Positions 5,878 through 9,095 of a DNA stretch of 9,095 nt are shown here, in pieces; position 1 is the stretch's first letter, and each line of letters opens with the position of its first letter. The translations under genes were made by a program, and so were the position numbers. The notes under the pieces are model-generated. The model was not told the DNA's origin. It saw only the letters and a program-made list of their open reading frames with translations, and made no database searches. This DNA comes from Firm-08 sp045541535 (GTDB lineage Bacteria; Bacillota; Clostridia; Oscillospirales; QAKW01): contig JAZQJG010000076.1 of the NCBI GenBank assembly GCA_045541535.1, positions 1-9,095 of the forward strand, in the 5' to 3' direction.

Positions 5878-6702
5878 ATGGCATTTCGCTTTGATGCGGA
5901 GCAGATGGGGGAGCTGATGCGGGCCTTTTACACCCTTACGGGCATCCGCTTCGTGCTCTTTGACGCCGATTTTCGGGAGATCATCGCCTACCCCGAAGAA
6001 AGCTGTGCCTTCTGCCGATTGATGAAGGGCTGTCCCAAAACCCGTCGCCGCTGTAATTACGCCGACCGCCGTTCCTTTGAAAAATGCCGCCGGCAGGATC
6101 AACCGGTGCTCTACCGCTGTCATGCCGGTCTGGTGGAGGCGGTGTTGCCCCTCCACGAAAACGAGGGGATCATCGGCTATCTGATGTTCGGTCAGATCAA
6201 CGCCGGGGAGGATAAGAGCGGGCTCTACCAACGGATGGAGGATTGGTCGGCCCGCTACGGCTTTGACGTGGAGGCGCTGGAGGCGTGCATTGGGGAGATT
6301 GCCTGCAAAACCGACGAGCAGATCGCCGCCGCCGTAAAAATCATGGAGGCGGTCACCTCCTATATTATCTACAAAGAGCTGATCCAGCCCCAGCAGGACG
6401 TATTGCTGGACAAGGCCAAGGCCTATATTGAGGAGCATCTGGCGGAGGATATACGGGCGGAGCAGATCAGCAAGGCTCTGGGCATCGGCCGCACCCGTCT
6501 GTACGAGATTTTTAAGAGCGAGCTACATACCGGCGTGTCAGCCTATCTGTTGCGCCGCCGCCTCCATCGGGGCAAAAAACTGCTCAAGACCACCGACCTT
6601 TCGGTGACGGAGATCGCCGATCGGGTGGGCTTTACCGATTACAACTATTTCAGCAGAGTCTTCAAAAAAACCTACGGCAAATCCCCTAAAAGCTATCGTT
6701 GA
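5878..6702 (+). CDS. PocR-AraC transcriptional regulator
   Basis: A 274-residue transcription factor. Residues about 5-165 form a PocR-type ligand-sensing domain: FVLFDADFREI (25-35), a cysteine-rich part with Cys43, Cys46, Cys52, Cys59 and Cys70, then YRCHAGLVEAVLPL (79-92, Cys81) and IGYLMFGQI (99-107), all typical of the family. Residues 175-274 are an AraC/XylS DNA-binding domain with two helix-turn-helix units, about 193-212 and 243-262, the second with the usual IADRVGFTDYNYFSRVFKK signature (246-264) and a C-terminal G.SP..YR. It has no AraC sugar-binding cupin; PocR domains are thought to sense small organic metabolites. Divergent placement next to the sugar operon, over a shared 106-nt promoter region, points to it as that operon's activator and possibly its own regulator (inference). 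It ends in a bidirectional terminator. Confidence 0.9.
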   Translation: MAFRFDAEQMGELMRAFYTLTGIRFVLFDADFREIIAYPEESCAFCRLMKGCPKTRRRCNYADRRSFEKCRRQDQPVLYRCHAGLVEAVLPLHENEGIIGYLMFGQINAGEDKSGLYQRMEDWSARYGFDVEALEACIGEIACKTDEQIAAAVKIMEAVTSYIIYKELIQPQQDVLLDKAKAYIEEHLAEDIRAEQISKALGIGRTRLYEIFKSELHTGVSAYLLRRRLHRGKKLLKTTDLSVTEIADRVGFTDYNYFSRVFKKTYGKSPKSYR

Positions 6703-6707
6703 AAAAA

Positions 6708-6738
6708 ATCCCCGCCGCATCTTCCGTGCGGCGGGGAT
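6708..6738. terminator. Bidirectional intrinsic terminator
   Basis: A perfect 12-bp G+C-rich stem, ATCCCCGCCGCA (6708-6719) with TGCGGCGGGGAT (6727-6738), and a 7-nt loop. On the + strand it is followed by GGTTTATTTTAT, on the - strand by seven Ts (6708-6702). It can end both the regulator gene (stop at 6700-6702) and the convergent lamin-tail/nuclease gene (stop at 6744-6742). Confidence 0.92.
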
Positions 6739-6741
6739 GGT

Positions 6742-8844
6742 TTATTTTATGGGGTAGAGTTCGGTGAGGATGGCGGAGTGATCGCTGATGATGCCATCGG
6801 AATATCTGCCGCCGAACACCTGGTATTTGCTGACCGCCGTGTTGGGACTGACAAAGCAAAAGTCAATGGGGGCGCCGTAGCGCTCGTTGTAGGCGGTGTC
6901 AAAGTCGGTGTAGGAGGCAAGGGAATTGTGATGGGTGGTCTGATACTTGCTGTCCAGCATACCGCTGTTGATATAGGTGTGGTAGGGCTCACTGCCCTCG
7001 GCCATATTGTGATCACCGGTCACCACCGTGATGCCGCCGTATTTTTTCTGCAGTTCCGCACCCTTGGCGCAGATGGCCTTCACCTGCTCCACTCTGCCCA
7101 GCTTGCCCGACAGAATCAGGTGGGTGTTGAGGTGGGTGACCACGTCACCGCTGGTTTTGTCCCGCAATACCGCCCAGGTCACCGAGCGCTTGGGGCGATT
7201 GACGCTGTCCCATTGTTCGGTGTCAAAGGTGCCGTCGATGGTGAGGAAGGCGTCGCCGCTTTCCAGCAGTTCATAGCGGGCGGTGTTGTAATAGATGGGG
7301 TTGATCAGATCCCATTGATTGCGGCGATTGATGTTTTCATAGGTGTGATTCTCTCCCGAGATCCCCTGCACCTCGCCGTATCCCTTGGCCGCCATTTGTT
7401 CGCTCAACAGCGGAGCCCAACGGAAGTTGACCTCCTGCAGGCCGATCACGTCGGGACGGTAGTCCTCTATAAAACGGAAAAACAGTTTACTGCGATAGGC
7501 CACGGAGCCCAGCTTTTCGGCGGGGTTTTTGTCGGTGGCCAGCACGTTATAGGAAACGGCCTTGATGATCTCGGCATCCTTGGGGGCAGGGGTTTCACAA
7601 TAGGAAAGTTGCTGTTCGGTCAACAGTTTTCCGGGGAAGCAACCGGTGGTGCAGAGGAAGGCCTGCTCCACCCCGTTCCCGGGCAAAAACTGATAGGCAT
7701 AGCTGTTGGCGGGCATCTCGTCGGGCAGGTTGACTCGGGTGATTACACGGTCGCCCTGTCGGAGCTCGGCGCTGACGGTAACGCCCGCATCCTTACTGCG
7801 CTCCAGATGGTCGATGCCGTCCAGCAGTTTTTCTCCGTCGCCGGAGGCTACACAGGCGATCATCGCCCGACGGCCTACGGGAATTTCAGTGTTATAAAAG
7901 GCGTTAAAGGCGTTCCAATACGCCGCTTTATCGGCATCGGTCTCATAGCCCAGCCCTTCTTTCACCGTGTCGGCGCTGTATACGCCGATCACAAAGGTGC
8001 CGTTCGGCGCCACCGTCAGAGAGGCATCCGTTTCCGTCAGCCACGCAAATCGGTGCTCGCCTACTTGGTCGTTATAAACGAAGGTATATTCCGACAGCGC
8101 TACGGGGGTGTCGGAGTAATTGTGCAGTTCAATATATTGGAACTTTTGCTCCTGGGAGCCACGGTGTTGTTTGTTGTCGTTTTCCAGATCGGAATAATAG
8201 GTCACCGTATGCTGGTTGGACAGCTCACTGATAAACAGGTCGGGCAGATACAGCGGGGAGATCTCCACCTGTCGGGTGGCGCTCAGCGCTTCTTTGCCTG
8301 CCGCATCGGCGGCCAGATACAAGGTGGCCTCGGCCATCTCTTTGCCGTAGAGATTATAATATCCCACACCCCGGGTCACGGGGATGCTTTGGGTCTCCGT
8401 CTTGCCGTCCGTCCCGAGAATTTTCATAATACCGTAGGCGGTGTCCGGAATTTTGTCCCCCGTCACCGTCAGGGTGCCCCGATGGCCCGTCAGCTCCGTC
8501 TGCAGGCTCAAATGCAGATCATAGCCCTGCCAATAGTGATCCTCTACCAAGTCTGCAAATTGCAGGGCAAACTCTTTTTTGTCCTTGCTTTCCCGCAGGG
8601 CAGAGCACAGGGCGTCGTTTAATGCTTCGGAGGTGTTGATCTCCTCATAATGGGACCAAGCTATATAGTCCAGCGCTCCCTTGATGGGCGCCACGTCCAC
8701 GGCAAAACTGTCCACGGCGGCATTGTCCCGCACTTTCTTAAATTCCAGTGACGGTTGCAGCATTTGCCACCCCCACCAACCAAGGACGGCCAACAATACT
8801 ACCAGTACACCGCCCCCAATGATCCATTTCAGGTTCTTTTTCAT
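6742..8844 (-). CDS. Membrane-anchored lamin-tail domain / endonuclease-exonuclease-phosphatase protein
   Basis: A 700-residue protein. Residues 7-29 (after MKKNLK) form one hydrophobic helix with positive charges before it and no lipobox or clear cleavage site, so it is probably a signal anchor with the rest outside the cell. Residues about 35-195 match nothing I recognise. A lamin-tail-like beta domain follows (about 202-345): LFISELSN, then FQYIELHNYSDTPVALSEYTF (235-255). The C-terminal part (about 427-697) is an endonuclease/exonuclease/phosphatase domain with its active-site residues: SYNV (Asn433), LQEV (Glu471), HLNTHL (His575), TGDHN (Asp611, Asn613), IDFCFV (Asp661) and SDH (Asp688, His689). 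An extracellular Mg2+-dependent nuclease or phosphodiesterase is the best reading; phospholipid, DNA or other phosphoester substrates all remain possible. Start at ATG 8844: GGAGGT (8856-8851) lies 6 nt upstream. A TTG at 8865 is rejected. Monocistronic, with its own promoter and terminator. Confidence 0.85.
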   Translation of the reverse strand: MKKNLKWIIGGGVLVVLLAVLGWWGWQMLQPSLEFKKVRDNAAVDSFAVDVAPIKGALDYIAWSHYEEINTSEALNDALCSALRESKDKKEFALQFADLVEDHYWQGYDLHLSLQTELTGHRGTLTVTGDKIPDTAYGIMKILGTDGKTETQSIPVTRGVGYYNLYGKEMAEATLYLAADAAGKEALSATRQVEISPLYLPDLFISELSNQHTVTYYSDLENDNKQHRGSQEQKFQYIELHNYSDTPVALSEYTFVYNDQVGEHRFAWLTETDASLTVAPNGTFVIGVYSADTVKEGLGYETDADKAAYWNAFNAFYNTEIPVGRRAMIACVASGDGEKLLDGIDHLERSKDAGVTVSAELRQGDRVITRVNLPDEMPANSYAYQFLPGNGVEQAFLCTTGCFPGKLLTEQQLSYCETPAPKDAEIIKAVSYNVLATDKNPAEKLGSVAYRSKLFFRFIEDYRPDVIGLQEVNFRWAPLLSEQMAAKGYGEVQGISGENHTYENINRRNQWDLINPIYYNTARYELLESGDAFLTIDGTFDTEQWDSVNRPKRSVTWAVLRDKTSGDVVTHLNTHLILSGKLGRVEQVKAICAKGAELQKKYGGITVVTGDHNMAEGSEPYHTYINSGMLDSKYQTTHHNSLASYTDFDTAYNERYGAPIDFCFVSPNTAVSKYQVFGGRYSDGIISDHSAILTELYPIK

Positions 8845-8867
8845 AAGGATACCTCCCTTTTGCAAGC

Positions 8868-8896
8868 ATTATACCATACGTTTATAAATCAATCAA
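8868..8896 (-). promoter_or_regulatory. Promoter of the lamin-tail/EEP gene
   Basis: On the - strand TTGATT (8896-8891) and a perfect TATAAT (8873-8868) are separated by 17 nt, with the extended -10 TGG (8876-8874). Transcription should begin near 8861, only about 17 nt before the ATG, so the leader is little more than the ribosome binding site. It looks constitutive; no operator is obvious. Confidence 0.75.
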
Positions 8897-8914
8897 GCCG
8901 CAGGAGGGTTTATG

Positions 8915-9095
8915 CACGGCTATGCCGTGATGATATACCATCGCAAAGCGATGGATGATATACAGCCCCGTTGGGGCTGATGATAAGTGATAAGTGATGC
9001 AGCTGCGCTGTGATAAGTGATGCGATGCGTTCCATTCACGCGCCGCAGGCGTGCATCACGGGCGAAGCCTGCATCACGCACACAGTGCGCATCAC
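8915..9095. repeat. Array of seven 3-nt-loop hairpins with repeated linkers (continues past window edge)
   Basis: Non-coding stretch made of short palindromes, each with a 3-nt loop: CACGGC/GCCGTG (8915-8929), CCATCGC/GCGATGG (8938-8954), CAGCCCC/GGGGCTG (8963-8979), CAGC/GCTG (9000-9010), CGCGCC/GGCGTG (9039-9053, one G-U), CGGGC/GCCTG (9059-9071, one G-U) and CGCAC/GTGCG (9077-9089). Stem sequences differ between units while pairing is kept. Linkers repeat instead: ATGATATA twice (8930-8937, 8955-8962), GTGATAA three times (8987-8993; partial or full copies at 8980-8986 and 9010-9016), GTGATGC (8994-9000, 9017-9023), then its reverse complement GCATCAC (9053-9059, 9071-9077, 9089-9095) at an exact 18-bp period. 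The array lies 19 nt upstream of the -35 box of the lamin-tail gene and runs off the window. I do not recognise a named repeat family. Confidence 0.8.

Noticed and set aside
6778..8622. 614-codon open frame on the + strand opposite the lamin-tail/EEP gene
   Set aside because: It lies wholly inside a well-supported gene on the other strand, has no ribosome site, and translates to a Gly/Val/His-rich sequence with no family resemblance, as expected from G+C-biased third positions.
8915..9095. CRISPR array
   Set aside because: There are no identical 23-40 nt repeats with unique spacers. The units are short palindromes of different sequence with short shared linkers, and no cas genes are in the window.

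Overview
The window looks like a chromosomal fragment of an anaerobic Gram-positive bacterium of the class Clostridia, probably a gut Oscillospiraceae/Ruminococcaceae-type organism. This is inferred from the strong GGAGG-type ribosome binding sites, the TATAAT promoters with extended -10 elements, and the gene families and their compact packing. No rRNA, tRNA or marker gene is present, so the taxonomy is an inference.

Layout. (1) Positions 1-166 hold no convincing gene but several potential RNA hairpins. They lead into a two-gene + strand unit: a 94-residue three-helix PQ-loop/SemiSWEET-like membrane protein (167-451) and a degenerate SGNH-hydrolase-like protein (453-1007). (2) A long hairpin terminator (1012-1046) separates this unit from a convergent - strand operon of four tightly coupled genes, transcribed from about 5835 down to 1086. 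In order these are an L-fucose/L-arabinose-isomerase-type isomerase (4368-5771), an FGGY carbohydrate kinase (2904-4364), a DUF4432 mutarotase-like protein (1918-2907) and a class II fructose-bisphosphate-aldolase-type aldolase (1086-1916). Gaps are +3, -4 and +1 nt. (3) A divergent promoter region (5772-5877) separates the operon from a + strand PocR-AraC transcription factor (5878-6702), its likely regulator. (4) A bidirectional terminator (6708-6738) lies between the regulator and a convergent - strand gene (6742-8844). That gene encodes a membrane-anchored protein with a lamin-tail domain and a C-terminal endonuclease/exonuclease/phosphatase domain, and it has its own good promoter (8868-8896). 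(5) The right edge (8915-9095) is a non-coding array of seven small hairpins, each with a 3-nt loop, joined by repeated short linkers and running off the end of the window.

How it works together. The operon encodes a logical sugar route: the mutarotase-like protein equilibrates or binds a sugar anomer, the isomerase converts aldose to ketose, the kinase phosphorylates the ketose, and the aldolase splits the ketose phosphate, probably into DHAP plus an aldehyde. The substrate cannot be read from sequence. The isomerase family suggests fucose-, arabinose- or related deoxy/pentose sugars, but the aldolase is the FBA/tagatose type, not the FucA type, so this is not the textbook fucose pathway. 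No transporter lies in the window.

The items most worth a second look are the hairpin array at the right edge, the substrate of the mixed-family sugar operon, the symmetric divergent promoter, the possible Shine-Dalgarno-masking leader at the left edge, and the membrane-anchored lamin-tail/nuclease protein.
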